Notes under the pieces: generated by a model
Database searches by the model: none
The model's input: the letters and a program-made list of their open reading frames with translations, nothing else
What the model was told of the DNA's origin: nothing
Assembly (NCBI GenBank): GCA_003988855.1
Contig: QYAI01000021.1
Location: 1-64,000, forward strand
Direction of reading: 5' to 3'
DNA: 64,000 nt
Source: Arachnopeziza araneosa
Taxonomy: Eukaryota; Ascomycota; Leotiomycetes; Helotiales; Arachnopezizaceae
In this document: piece by piece, positions 11,426 through 24,860 of the stretch
Numbering within the stretch: position 1 is the first letter of the stretch
Layout of the letters: every line of letters starts with the position of its first letter
Translations under genes and position numbers: made by a program

Positions 11426-13266
11426 CTACCATCCTCGAGAGTGGTATTCACCCAGTCCTTGGCCGTAGTAGTCATTCCAGTTCGACTTGCTTCCGTCATC
11501 CTTGCCCATGTAAGCTTGCTCGGGATATTGTTTGAGGTTAGCAACATCGTGAGCGGTGTGTCGACGCTTCAAGACGGCGTTGGCAGTTTGTGACTTTTGC
11601 TTGCGCTCCCAGAGGAGGTGTTGGCGAAGACTGACGGTCAACTCAGAGGCGAGCATATTGCGACGGGTGGTGCGAGGAGAGAGAGCAAGGTGTGGTGTAA
11701 TGTTGGTAGTAGTTTGAATGATTGGTTGAGCGGCGGATCGTGGAATCTCGGCGATGGGCTTGAGACTCTTCATCATAAGTTGAGGCGCATCAGAATCAGG
11801 TGAGCAAGCGAGGGATGGACCATTAGGAGAAGTCGTGCGCGATGAGCGTTGAAGGGCAGGAGTTGATTGCGAGGTGGTTGCAGCTTGCGCAAGTGCATTC
11901 TTGCGATCGCTTTGGTGAAGGAGGGTAGTGATGAGCGAACGTCGGGTGGTCAAGTTGGGTCGGGAGTCGACGCGTTGGAAGAACTTCTCATCGATGCTGG
12001 CGTTACCGCTATCCTCGACCGAATCCTCCCAATCGGAAGAATCGTCATCGTCATCAATCGCACTCTCATCAATCTCGTCCTCGTCGTCAGTCTCAAAAAC
12101 ATCATCGTCATGAGTTCTCTCCTCCTTGATCGTTCGGGTAACAATCTCGTCTTGGAACGATGTCTGCTTCTTGGGCATGAGTTTGCTGCTCAAGAGGCTC
12201 TGGGTCTTCAACTTTCGTGGGAGGGAGCTCTCTTCTTCGTTGGAAGAGCCACCGAAGCTGAACTTGGCCTTCTTCTTGGGCGCAGGAGCTTGTTGGACGG
12301 CCCGTAGAGTGTCGACGACCGAGTTGTTCTGTTCGCTCATGGAATCCTCACCCGATGACCCGCCGAGAGCGAACATCTGCTTCTTCTTTGGTTGAGGTCC
12401 TTTGGATGGCGGGGCAGTAGCGAGATCGGCGGAAGGGATAGATGACGGGGCGGAGATGAGAGGGATGGATCTATAAGAAGAGCTAATATGTGAAGGTGAG
12501 AATCCTCTGACGACACTGGTGGTGCTTCGCTCCGAGGCGCCACTCGCCGAGTCGGTGGAAGCTGATTTTGCAGAGTGATTTGAGGAGTCGTCTTGGATAG
12601 ACGATTTGCTCTCGGCAGGAGTAGTGGTGATCTCTGGAGTGACTGGGACAGGTGTCCGTTGCGCCGAGACCTTCGAGGCAAGGGATGCGATATAGAATTC
12701 GGTTAGGCCAGTAATTGGCTCCAGGTCCTTCTTTTCCTTGATGGTGATGACCATCTTCTCAAGGTCGTCTGGGGTGATGTGCCTCTCGCGACCGCGACTC
12801 CGACTGTGGACCGAATCCTGGCGTTGGATGTGAGGTCGTGAAATATTGAGAGGTGAGGAGGTGGAAGATGAAGTGTTGTCCGATTCGAATTCGATAGCTT
12901 CCTCGTCGGCCAGCGAGTCTATGCTACCAGACAGGCTAGGTACTTGGCCACTGGAATACCGACCTTCTGGGCTTCTTGACGAGATGGAGATGGCTGGGGT
13001 GGTGGCATTCGCCTCGGAAACGGGATCGCAGCAGAAAGTCTCGCGGTTCCAGAGTCTCCAGCTGAGGTTCTCTAATCTCCTTCCCTCTTCGAGTGAGCCC
13101 GCGCATCGCGAGAAGACTGTTATGATGTCAGTGTGCCGATCAACCAGGTGCAAGGGAAGTGCTCACCTGTCCACATGCTGAACAGATTCTCGACATTGCG
13201 AGTGTCGACTTTGTGAATGAGACCTACGTCGACGGTCAAGACCGGCGCATCTAATCTTGAAGGCAT
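11426..13266 (-). CDS. AreA-GATA-like (DUF1752/DUF3295) regulatory protein
   Basis: Two exons: 13167-13266 and 11426-13116, with a 50-nt intron (GTGAGC..AACAG), giving 596 aa. The intron splits the N-terminal DUF1752 domain (about residues 1-65): LTVDVGLIHKVDTRNVENLF, then CAGSLEEGRRLENLSWRLWN. The middle is Ser-rich and low in complexity with acidic runs (DDDDSSDWEDS). The C-terminus (about 520-596) has the DUF3295 signature LASELTVSLRQHLLWERKQ and ends GEYHSRGW. Relatives share this N-terminal module with the nitrogen regulator AreA but lack the GATA zinc finger, which is also absent here. I infer a nuclear or signalling regulator of nutrient response. An upstream in-frame ATG (13314) exists; 13266 fits the family start better. 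Confidence 0.85.
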
Positions 13267-14076
13267 GGTGTTGGAATTGCTCGATCGCACGAGCTGCTGG
13301 GAGTGTAGGGACAAGACTGCTGTGGTAAGCTCGCGATTGACTCGCTGAGCAACGTGAAGAGATGAAGTTTGGAGGAGGAGACGACGGTGGTCTCGGTATT
13401 ATATGCGATCGGGTCTAATCGGAGTCTGATATGGTAATCGAGATGGGCAGTGCCATGCATCGAATGAAGGCAATGCAGTTGACCAGTGGGGGGGGGTGAG
13501 CAGATGTTGCTGGAAGGTGCTGTACGATTCGAATGAGGATCGAGAGTAATGGTGTCTTGTTGGATAGCACTGCTGGAGGTAGATGGTCCTCGTTGGGGGA
13601 TCTGGGGAGTGTGCGTGATGGTATGGTCGACGAAGTTGAGTGTGAATGTTTTGGAAGGGAAGGGTCGTCTTTGTATGGATCTCGCAAGTGGAGCGTGGTG
13701 AATGCGCCTGCTTTGAGCCGACACTACTAGGTGACGCTAGCAGATGGAGCAGAGGGGCTTTAAACCGCAAAGGGCACTATCAACAGTTATTGCCCAAAGG
13801 GGGCATGGCTGGTGGCAGGACCAGGGTCCCGGTCGTTCCAGCCAAATGTGCGCTCCCTGGTCTAGGACGTACTTACACTTTCGATCCCTCCCCCACTGAC
13901 ACCAACACACTAACTGCTTCTCTTCTCGCTTCGGAGTATCTTGACTCAGGTCGCTCCCCACAGGCCCTGGGGACGCTTTGGGAGCCAGAGCAGAACAGAA
14001 CAGAGCTGTTGCGACTGGAGGGCCCACCACCACCACCACTACCACCATCACCGGTCACCGCAAGTCAATAGGTAAG

Positions 14077-14135
14077 CAAAGAAAGAAAGAAATAAAGAAA
14101 GAAATAAAGAAAGAAAGAAAGAAAGAAAAAAAAAA
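14077..14135 (+). repeat. (AAAG)n with AAAT interruptions, ending in poly-A
   Basis: Purine tetranucleotide microsatellite. Confidence 0.9.
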
Positions 14136-15972
14136 CCTTCCCATTCATGCATTGCCTTCCTCTCTTCTCGTCCTTCGTATCTCTTACTCGTCCCCCCAGT
14201 GTACCCTGAGCCTGCCATCGCCACCGACTTTTGGACCGACGGCTATGAATGAAGTGACAGATCCAAGTCTCTCGAGAGCGCAGGAAGGAAGGCAGAAATC
14301 AAATCATGCTTGGTCGCTCGCCACTCTTCTCCTCATCCAGTCCGTCGTGGGGTAATCATCATGATGGAGCGGCGAGGCACAGTCAAGAGTCAGGTGCCCG
14401 CCTGGGACAAGGCGAACTTTAGGCCTGATGGCGGCCCTCAGCGCTCACGAGAACACCTGCGCATTGTCATTCTTAGTGCAGAAGGCCTGAAAGAGTTCCG
14501 CCGTTTTGCGCTTCCTCTGACTCTCTGATAAACTCGGGCCGTGGTCAGATGCCATTTCTGAAGCACTCGCTGGATGCGTGTACAGTGCTGCTGCTAATCA
14601 TGATTTCATGTGCTGGCTGAATCATTCGTCCTACCTAATTAATGGCTGTTTGCAGCTGATATCGACATTTGCCGGCCATTTCTTCCGTCTGCTCCTCGAG
14701 CGAGCGAGCGGTGAGGTGCTGCCCCAACAACTCCCAACTCTTCTCTCCCAGGGTACGACGAGCGTACAGACGACGAACGACGGCGCCGGATCGATGGCCA
14801 ATTCTCCATCCGTCACAGACGAGGGAAATTGTCGCTCGCAAACCATCAACCATCGGGATATTATTGAAGCCATTCTTGCCAGATTAGCCAACACGCCGGC
14901 GCACTGGTTTGTAAGGCTTCATCTCGGTCGGCGGTGGTACTGGGCGCTGGACAGTGGGCGCTCTCTCAGTGTCAAGTTGGTTGATGGCGGACGCCTGATG
15001 GCTGCCGGGGAAGTTTCCCTGCTCCCTCGCGGCATCCTTGCTTCGATTCGTCGTCCAGTCGTCCACCCTCTGCTTCCCCTTGACATGTTGACAACGCCCA
15101 TGACACCTCCCTCAGCAGGCCAGTCATCCCGAAGCTTTGGGACGACAGGCATGGTCATTGTCCCCCATCCATCCCTGGACTGCCACCTCAATGTTGAGCA
15201 AGTTGCAACCTACACGCGAAGAGCAGGACGAGAGACTGCAATTGCGGTCGGTAGGTCAGAATGCACCGAGTAATCAAGCATCAGTTGAATTCCTGTGTTT
15301 GACCTGCTCCATCGGTCGTGTCCATGCCCTTTGGCGCCGCTCCCTTCCGGCTCTAATTGCACCTATCATCGTTTGCCTTGAAATGTATCCGTCCGAAGGG
15401 AAGAATGTAAAGACCAAAAAGGGGATGGTACTACCAAACGCGAGCGTCCGATCTAGCTGAAGGCCGAACGCCCACCAGGAGTTTCGAGAAGCGGTTCATG
15501 GCAGCGTGAAGCCGTCTGTGAAGCGTGATGGCTCAAATCAAGTCATTTCCTTCCCGAGATCCAGGTCCCCGATGGCGTAGATATCACAGCGTTTTCCGGA
15601 GAGCAGCATGAGTTCAGGAGAAAGTCCGTCACATCTGCCAAGGCCCCGTCTAAGACAAACGGTATCCAACTCGTGTGGTACAGGAGTCTTCGTCCTGGCG
15701 ACGGCGCATGGGAACTGTATTGCAGTATTGCCAGACGGAGGCACAGTGTTGAATTTCCCCACAGGATCCCATCATGACATGTCAACCTGCTTCCCCAGGT
15801 GGGCTGCTGGACTGTCCAAAGGGAGGCGTGAAACGATCCCAAACCAAGTTACTGGAGCAGCGATTTGACCAGCATCAATGCATCACACACGATGGCCGAT
15901 AAGTAACATCGGTTGGCCAACGTCTGGGAATGAGATAACGCCTCGCAAGACCGCTGAAGCCGCCTTCTCTCC

Positions 15973-16052
15973 CACTCACTCACTCACTCACTCACTCACT
16001 CACTCACTCACTCACTCACTCACTCACTCACTCTCTCTCTCTCTCTCTCTCT
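15973..16052 (+). repeat. (CACT)n followed by (CT)n
   Basis: About 14 CACT units running directly into about 10 CT units; a compound microsatellite. Confidence 0.95.
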
Positions 16053-16245
16053 TGCTTCTGGAAATGCACCTGAGGAGACAGGGCCTGAACGCCAATCCAT
16101 CTAGTGCCACCCCAAACTCCGGGACTTGGACGCAACCCCCCACCCACCCGCACTCAGGCCTTTGACGTGAGGGACCACGAGGGGCCCCAAAACAGGAAGC
16201 CGGAAACGCTCCTTCCTTGAGCGCATCCGGGTCTTTGTCAACAAT

Positions 16246-16331
16246 AATCAGTCAATCAGTCAATCGGTCAATCAGTCAATCAGTCAATCAGTCAATCAGT
16301 CAATCAGTCAATCAATCAATCAATCAATCAT
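16246..16331 (+). repeat. (AATCAGTC)n octanucleotide array
   Basis: About ten units with one G variant, decaying into (AATC)n at its end. Confidence 0.93.
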
Positions 16332-19300
16332 TCCTATCACTCGCCTCCTCTCTCTTGGGGCGTGGATGAAGCAGCAGGTAAGAGCGCCGTTACATTGATC
16401 CTGAAACCGACGATCGGAGGAAGAGAAGGCCGCCGCAACTCACACGCACTCTGCCAGCTCGCATGTCCTGGCCCATCCTCTTCGGGCACTTTTGAAGCCG
16501 TCGTCATCTGTCACAAAAGGATCCCAGGCCCACCAAACGCTCTTTCTCGCGCTCCGGGGACTTTTTAGGGGCTTCCCCGTCCTCTCCCGCTTTGGTGTGG
16601 TGGCTGCAAGCGTGGCGATCTCGCCTGCTGTGGCGGCCAGGCGGTTTTCCAGAGGGGCGTTGGCACATAATTTAATGACCAGTTACATAATTTGCACTCA
16701 GCATCTGGAGAGATCTCCTTGCCTCGGCTGCGTGCAGCATCGACATTCCTAACAGAGATGCCTCGCACCTGCCATGAGAAGAATCCCGTACCATGATTGA
16801 TTCCAATATGTGATGCACCAACCTCTCTCCTTCCATCTTCCCCAACGCGGATTCCACTGAGCATGAACGGTCAGAGAAATGTCCCAAAGCAGCAAGGTCA
16901 ATCTCCTCCAACACCCCCACGGCCCTGTGAGGATTTGCCATCACCAGTCTCGTCAGGTGCCCCCTTCCAAGGGAGGAGACACGGGGGCTGCCTTCGCCTT
17001 GAAGGGACGCGCCGTAGCGGCCGGCGGCGATTGGCAGTATCAGGGTTCCCGAATCAAAACAATCCATCACTTATGAATCATCACATCACCCCAATCCAGG
17101 AGGGAAAAAAAGCAAAAATATTCCTTTCATTATTCTGTCGCTCTTATCGCTTCATCTGTCCATTCTCGTCCTCAGCGCGCTTACAGTGAGGAGTCGATAT
17201 CACATCCCCCCTTCACCTGAACCCTAAACAGGCTTCCCTCCATCCATTCCCCGTCACCGCACAACCACCAGGGAAAATGCACGGTTTGGGAATATTCTCA
17301 TTGGCCGGCACCGGGTTGGCATAAACCGTCCTTTTGGACGTTTCGGCTTCAAGGTCCAGGAGACAGGTCATGCGCAGCCTTCAGAGCGAGAGAGAGCCTG
17401 TGCTTCGAGGGCAAGGCCTTCTGTACAACTCATGAAACAGGCGTGAAGGGGGTCTCTCCATCGCTGAAGATGACGCTTCGCACGCTCCGGTCCAAGCGAT
17501 TTCAGAATAGGTCAGGTCTGTCCGTTCCCCCGCCCTCGCAATCGAATCAATCGATAGCTACCCACGATCGCGTCAGCTGTACGATGGCGCGTCGGAGGGA
17601 CAATGCACGTCGTAAACAGGATGCAGAGCGGCAGCTCTTTGGTAGGTTGCTGTTGTGCTTCAGCCCTGAAAAGCTGGATCAGAAGATGCGATGCGCTGTG
17701 CAGGCAACACCAGCAAGCGCGCTCGGTTTCCGGTCAGCGCGTCCGAGACATACATATCTCTCCTCTCCCCCAGATCAGATCATCATCTTCACCCAGAATA
17801 AGCACGGGGTGATACTCGGGGAGGGTCAGTTCCTTCGGGCCAGAGGGATGGAGAGAGAAAGATCAAGATTTGGGGTTCTCGTGCGCGCTGATCGCTGTAG
17901 GACAACGCATCGAAAATCCCCAGGTGACTGTTCTCCTCGCCCAGGCCGACAGCAGAGGCAGGCCGACAGCAGAGGCAGGCCTCCTCAGCCTCTCCCACTC
18001 GGCGCGACGCTGGCCTGGCTCGCTCAGCCTGCTGTGGCGGCAGAACAGGACGAGCGTCGCCTGCATGAGCTGAGAAGCTCGTGATGTTCACCAATGGCAC
18101 AGGAAAAGTGGTTTGTTACATCCGGCTCCGAGTCGGATTCTTTGCGATGATGACGAAAAGTTAACTAGTGATGGGATGCTGAGCAGAATCTGCCTCGCCT
18201 TGCTGTGCTGGCAGTCGTGCTCACTTGTCAGCGCCAGAGGATCAGTCACCACCAGGTCTCAACGTCGGCAGTTCTCATGACGAGACTGACTGCAAACTCT
18301 CGGTGCTGAGTGAGCATTCATTTCACAAGCCTCGTCGTGATTCAGCTCCTGCTCCTTTCACTCTTCCTGTGACAGAGCGGTATCGTACAGTATCGTATCA
18401 AGAGCAGTGATTGCGCGCGGGCTGAGTACGAAACGGGCCTCAGAGTCATCCTATAAACACGCTGCTGTACCCCCAGGCTTTCAAGCACCGTGGGATGGAA
18501 ATTTATACTGACCTCCTCCCCAATCGCCCACTGAAGATGTGTCACATACCCCCAACCCCATTAAAACCCCATCCCCCAGATTTCTATTTTGGGGGGGGGG
18601 GGAGGGGCGAGATTGGGTACAGAGTGGTAGGTCTCGCTTCGGGTTGGACAGCATGGCGTATCACAATCCATCACGAGGACACTGGTGACACCGCAGCGCA
18701 CTTCAGCCTTGTAGCTTGTTTGGCTGCCTTCGCCACATCACTGTTGATGCTAACCGCCTGAATCTGAACGTCGCAACCAACGAGCGAGATTGGTTTGACG
18801 CAGGAACCCATTGGAGAATAAATGAGGTCGGTGTGACTGGCAGTGATGATTATTTTAATTTTATTCCTGCCATTATTTCTAGATTGGCCCAAAGGAGACA
18901 TATTCCTGAGCAAGGACGGGGTTGAGGATCCAGATCCAAACGTGACCTGGCTTGTCCGGTACTTGGCTGTGCTTGTATCCCGCCAGGTTAAAAGGCGGCT
19001 GTTATCATATGACGATCTACCTATTACCGGACGCCTCGCTCTGCTTGGCCTCGCTATCTGTCTCATCACGAGAACAGGTTGGTCTAGGTGTCTCTCTCAG
19101 GAAAAAGAAAGTCGAGACGCGCGGAGAAAGAAGCAATCCGATTGTCAATCTGGCATTGATATGACGAGATGGATACTCATATCGACGCTATCTGAAGCTC
19201 CTCAGGATGAAGCACTGGTCCAAGGTGACTCGCCTCCCGTTTCACCATCACCATCACGCGTCCATCGGCTCTCTTTAGGCACTCAAAGCTTAACTGGCGC

Positions 19301-20869
19301 ATGTTAATTGTGTCCAGGCACCGCCCCGAGCGAGTATTTGATGAGAACTTTATCTGGTCCTTTGTCCGAAGACGATTAAGATCACCGACCTGTGACCAGC
19401 AGACAATTGCAACGGACGCAAGAGGAACTCACAGGAACATACTCTTCCTCAGCCAAGCCAAGCCAAGCTCGACGCAGGTTGACTGACATATGCAGGTCAC
19501 TCTGCGGTGGTGTGGAGTATGTACTCTGTACAACCCAACCAACAGGTACCGGTGTACCGTCCCAGAGGACAGGAACCTTCGTCCCTCGCTTCTCGTGATC
19601 CTCACCACCTCTCTCTGCTTCCCCACAATCCAGCCCCACCAAATCCAACTCCACGTGCATGACTTGGTAAAATTAGCAGCCTTTCCCTGTTCTGTCCCCG
19701 TGCCCACCGCCTCGGATCCAGTCGTGGCATGCTGCGGAACAGGATTCAGCCTGATTTTGCCGGCTCTTCTGCCGGTCAGAAGGGAGGACAGGGCCCGAGG
19801 CGAGTGACGTTGACGACTGACGGCTTCGTTTCCTCGTCATGCTCCTTTGGGATGGGGAGCCAGGAGCAGGTTGGGGAATCATGGGGAAGACCGGGCATGG
19901 GGATGGGGGAAAAGCTGGTATCGGTCCGGGTTGGTTGGCGACGTTTTCTCTCCCTCGGTTGGGAGGGAGAGAGGGAGTAGTTTTTGTTCGCTACCCAACT
20001 CTGCATGTCCAACGGCGCAGGCGCAGGAGGCCTCATCTTAGAAGACGAGATGGGTCGGAGAGCGCGCAGAGGGAGAGGGCCCAACATCATGCTCCGGCAG
20101 AGGTTCCCAGGAGCGCGAACGGGCTCGGTCAATATCTCAAACCCCTCGGCGCTACTCCAATACCTCCGTGAGTAAATGCCTCTATTCACAACCCGTGACA
20201 GGCAGATCTCTCGAGCCCGAACCCTTGACACGCCGCCGTCTCGCTCGGGACGGTCCCGCCAGCCTCAAAGGAGAAATGCCGCGTCTCATCTTCATCTGAA
20301 GAATTTTCGCACCGCCAACCCGAGTCCGAGCCGCGATCCGAGCTCTGTCGAGCCTTCACCCCTTTGCGTTTCCAAAAGTTTTCACTTGCCACCATCGGGG
20401 TGCGCGCCGCCAGGGCAGTCATGGCATTCGCTGGTTCGGCATCGTGCGGCGTGTCCTCAGGAACACGTTCGGAAGGAGGGCCACGTTGAGCGACGAAACG
20501 GCACCAACCCAGCGCGCATATTCTTGCTGCATGGTCGATCGCTGCCGCTGCTGCTGCTGCTTGGGCGAGAGAGAGTGCACGCGACGCTTGGATAAAGAGA
20601 TGGTCAAATTTCTACAGATGCCAAATGAGGACCCCAGACGACTCAAACCTCAGCGGCGACGCAGCGGCGACGCAGCGTGCGGACCACATGGCGTTCAGAG
20701 GCAGCTTTTCGAATCTCGGAATTCTTCCATTTCACGACTTCACATGTGGAAGAGGCCCACTCCCCGCTCGGACGTCATTCCACCATCCTGGGTCGAGTGC
20801 GCTGCGGGACCCTTCCGAGAGGAACGTAAAATCCCCTAATCCAGCCGCTCCGCCGCCTCAGCTGGGAGG

Positions 20870-20902
20870 GAATATTTAGAATATTTAGAATATTTAGAAT
20901 AT
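20870..20902 (+). repeat. 9-nt tandem repeat (AATATTTAG)
   Basis: Three and a half AT-rich units in an otherwise GC-rich setting. Confidence 0.85.
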
Positions 20903-21785
20903 AATCATGAGAGGATTATTCTTGGTATCCGTCGTCAATGCTACCACACGGGCCCGAACGACGAGTCCTCTTTGTTCGGTAAATCACCATCAAGGAGGCG
21001 GCGCGGCTCCACCTGCATGCCTGATCTTCCACCAGCCTGGGGGACCGGAACTCAGCTACGCAATCCGAGAGCAGGCCAGCAAGCCCAACCGCGGAATCAG
21101 ACGCTGCGACCCGGGGCTGGAAGAGGCTACCTTCACTCGTCAACAGACGCGCACGAGGGAGGAGAGGGGATCCAGTCGCGGGTCAATGGCATAAGTCGCG
21201 ACACGCCCCTCAAACCAGCCCCCACGGGCGAAGAGGCAGATGAATTTCCGACGCGCCGCAGAGATTCAAGTAGGAAGCTGCTGGATGACTGGTGCCCCAT
21301 GACGGCTTCCTCTTCCTCTCCCTCTCTCCCTTCCCATCTAGGAAATCATCCAGACCCCAGGGGGCACGGAGCGCGACCCCAGGCCCTAGGAGGCTAAACC
21401 ACGAGGATGTGGGTCGGGGGTGGATGCGAATGCAGGTACGGCCTTCTAGCGTCTCAGCTAGAAGCCCCATGAGCAGGCGTCCTCCACCTTCCATGCATGT
21501 GTGGTGGACCCACGTGTAGAGGTGCGAGTGCTGGGCCCGGGGGGGGGATGCAAGTGGAGCAGCGACCGAATTGGCGAATCAGAAAATTCCATCTGTTTCC
21601 TAGGGAGGGGTGGGTGGATTGGGTGGGTAAAGTCGGGTGAATGGTGGTGGCCAACCGAGGGATGGCGAATGGGAGGAGGAGGTGGCCGTTGGGTTCTTCG
21701 CTCTTTGTGCCTGAGAGGGGTACTGTACGTACAGGAGGTAGTAGCGGTGGGAGAGAGAGACGAGAGGCGAGAGACGAGAGACGAG

Positions 21786-21809
21786 CAGCGCAGCGCAGCG
21801 CAGCGCAGA
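21786..21809 (+). repeat. (GCGCA)n short array
   Basis: About five GCGCA units preceded by GAGACGA-rich purine sequence. Confidence 0.85.
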
Positions 21810-22182
21810 GATTTTCCGCGCTTGTGATCGGGGGTGCGTGTCACGAGATGAGGGGCTCTGAAGGGATTCAGAAGGAAGAATGGGAAGGGAAGGAGCATTA
21901 TCGGTCCGATGACCGACAACCGACAGCCGACGACGACGACGACGATGAGGAGGGGGATGGAACGAGGTCCTCGGCGTCATGAGTGACGGCTGACGGCAGC
22001 GACAGCGACAGCGACAGCGAGGTCACCTCACACGTTTCCCACCAGCGCTCCTCTTTGGTGGGCTCGCTGCCCTCCTCCCACGACAGGCAAGTAAGTCCCA
22101 CACCGTCACAGTCACTCTCACCCCCAACTGCCTATTTCACCTGCAAATCAGCTGGCGGTTCGGTACGGTACGTTACGTCTAC

Positions 22183-22183
22183 C

Positions 22184-22214
<31 letters not shown>
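22183..22214 (+). repeat. (GACA)n microsatellite
   Basis: Eight tetranucleotide units. Confidence 0.93.
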
Positions 22215-23431
22215 GGCACCAGGAATGGTCATCCGCAGGTTGATCGCCTACCTTCACCAGACACCGCCATTCGAGAGAGAGGCGGCCACCACGGGCGGTC
22301 CAGGGAACGCGCACCCTTCCCAGAGGACTGGTTCGATGCGATACGATACGATGGAGATGAGAGCCCATCTCAGACCGCCTGTCTCCAGCGGCGGATCTCC
22401 AATCTCCGTCACATCTCTGAATTACACCCTGTCCAGCCTCGCATCACAATCTTGTTGCCATCTCGGGACCCGGCCAGGCGATTCCTCACGGCGGTGGAGT
22501 CCGCCTGCCACGTTCCATCTCTCTCTCCCCTCGGATATGTGTACTGTAGGGAGTAAGTATCACGATGCATAGCGTGTCCCCCTTCTCTAAATCAAAGCTA
22601 GAAGCATCCTCTTTCCTACTTGGTCCTGGTGAAAACCCATCCGTCGCTCCCTCCCCCGTCCTCTTCCTCCTCTTCCTCCTCCTCCTCCCAGACCACCCCC
22701 ACGCGCGAAACCCCCCCCTCGTGGCGGGCGGTGGCGGACCACGAGGTCCCCCATCTGGCATTCCCTCGCTCTCTCCTCTCTCCCTCCTCAGCCGTCGGGA
22801 CCGCTTCCGTCGCCTTCCAACCCGCCCCTCGCACCCCACGGGCGGGTGCCTGCTCTGCCCCCTTCTGGAACCGCACCAACAAAGTTCTCTCCTCGCATCA
22901 TTTTCATCTCTCCTCGGAGACTAGGGGATTAAATCAATCAATTGCGGATTAAATACGGGTGCAGGCGCCTCCACCAATAATGAAACCTCCCTACGCTCGC
23001 AGGCGCAGCGTCAGGTAATGCTCCTGTGAGAAACACGGGCTCTTTCATTAGTGGAAAAAGCCTCGATGGGGTGTGTTCCGCAACAGGAGGAAGGATGGAG
23101 AGGGAGAGAGAGAGATAGAGCGAGCGAAGAGGGATTTTCCAATTCCCTTGTTGTGCGCACATGAATGGTGGATGAAGCCTCACCGCATCTCTCATCCTCT
23201 GATCTCATCTCCAACCATCGCTCCCCCACCCGCATCCTCCAAATCTACACTTTGGTCCCTCCCAATCGCTCGCAATCAGTGTCGCGAACAGTAGCCACGG
23301 TGGATGTCCAGGCCAGCCACACCCCACCCCCTCCCTCCAGATGCGTGGGTCGTGGAACTGCTGTATTTGGATGAGAAGCGAATGTCCACCCCCCAACCTT
23401 CCCCCCCACCCCATCTCAATCTCTGCGTCCC

Positions 23432-23551
23432 CCTAACCACNAACCACTAACCACTAACCACTAACCACCAACCACTAACCACTAACCACTAACCACCAAC
23501 CACTAACCACTAACCACTAACCACNAACCACTAACCACCAACCACCGACGC
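23432..23551 (+). repeat. Heptanucleotide (CTAACCA)n minisatellite with two ambiguous bases
   Basis: About 17 copies of a 7-nt unit with CCACTAA/CCACCAA variants. Single undetermined bases at 23441 and 23525 fall at the variant position, pointing to unresolved copy differences in the assembly. Confidence 0.93.
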
Positions 23552-24164
23552 CCACAGTCCCGGCGTCGAGAACAAGCAAAACACTGGGGTTTGTCTCCGA
23601 CCCAAGGTGTTGGGTGGGCAGGTGTGGGTCGGAGGGGGACTGGCTTCCCCGGCGCTAGTGCCGCGTGCCAGGCCTTGTCAAGACGACGACGGCTGTTGTT
23701 GGTGTCGGTGATGGTGATGGTGATGGCGGCGGCGGCGGCGGCGGCGGGTCTCTGGCTTGCTCGGTAGAGTAGAGAGGCGTGACTCGTGGCGTCGAGTCCA
23801 CAGGTGCAGGGCTGGGGATAGCTCTCCGGGAATTCGGGTCTGCTCCATCTTCATCTCCCTGGGCGACCAGCGAACGAACGGGGTGGACGAGGAGAGGGGC
23901 GCGACCCAGTGGCTGCTGCTTCTTACACTTCGCGATCGTCGGGTTCCATGATGTGACCATGGGGCTTCCTCCTCGGTATCCGGATCTCCTCTTGGTGCTG
24001 GCTGTGATGGAAGCAGGTGCCCATGCTGCTGCTGTTGGTTCCGTCTTGTTATTTGGTTTTTCCTTCTCTCTCTCTGTCGCGGAAGGGAGGAAGGAAGGGA
24101 GGGAGGGAGCATGGGAGCATGGGAGCATGGGAATTGTGACGGGCGGATGGTCAGCCGTGAGGGT

Positions 24165-24231
24165 AGGGCAGGGCAAGGCAGGGCAAGGCAGGGCGAGGCA
24201 AGACAAGGCAAGACAAGGCAGAGCAAGGCAG
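24165..24231 (+). repeat. Pentanucleotide (GGGCA/GGCAA)n array
   Basis: About 13 units. It is the reverse-complement family of the CCCTG array at 10107-10174, so the two arrays form a distant inverted pair. Confidence 0.88.
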
Positions 24232-24423
24232 CGCTGCGCGGAGAGATGGTACGTGAAAGGTTGACTGTTTATGCAGGTACAAATGTCCTGTTACGTCTCT
24301 GCATCTATCTCGCTGTTGACATCTCGCTATTCTCAGGGGCCACACCTGGCCGCACCACAGCATCAATCAATCTACGTGACAGAGACCCTCCTCATCCAAC
24401 GAGAACACTCCATCTGATCCATC

Positions 24424-24456
24424 ATTTATTATTTATTATTTATTTATTTATTTATT
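24424..24456 (+). repeat. (TTTA)n microsatellite
   Basis: AT-only tetranucleotide run with small interruptions. Confidence 0.9.
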
Positions 24457-24810
24457 CCTTCCCCATCCATCCATTCAAATTATAAATTCCCCCATCCCCC
24501 GCACGTCCAAAAATAACCCACCTCATCATCACACTGCACATCTGCCTCCCTCCCCTGTACCTCTCCCCATCTCAGCCTGCCCTCGAACAGGAACTCGACC
24601 CAGCGTCACACCAGGACTCCAACCAACGTCGCACAGGAGACTCGCCCTCGATACCCGGAGGCCCGTCTGCTCGTCCCAGGCGCCGTCGTGTCACCCGCGC
24701 TGGCATCCCCACCGGAGCCCGCGCTCGAAATACGCGCCGGCATGTGAGATGTGATGGTCGCATTGCCATGGGGGCGCGGATGTGAGATGCGACGAGAGAG
24801 ATGATATCGC

Positions 24811-24860
24811 TGGACCTGGTACTGGACTTGGTACTGGACTTGGTACTGGACTTGGTACTG
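24811..24860 (+). repeat. 12-nt tandem repeat, four copies
   Basis: ACTTGGTACTGG units in near-perfect tandem. The copies also read as a short protein repeat on both strands, a by-product of the 12-nt period. Confidence 0.9.

Noticed and set aside
11597..13181. Plus-strand frames opposite the GATA-like gene
   Set aside because: Antisense shadows of the coding strand, which has clear family motifs.
14578..15273. 231-codon plus-strand frame as a gene
   Set aside because: Starts with GTG, has no domain, hydrophobic core pattern or splice context, and lies in the microsatellite field.
17443..18084. 213-codon plus-strand frame as a gene
   Set aside because: Starts with GTG, Arg-rich low-complexity product, with overlapping frames of similar length on the other strand.
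23432..23551. Interstitial telomere
   Set aside because: The unit is a heptamer (CTAACCA), not the TTAGGG/CCCTAA hexamer expected of these fungi, and it is flanked by ordinary sequence.
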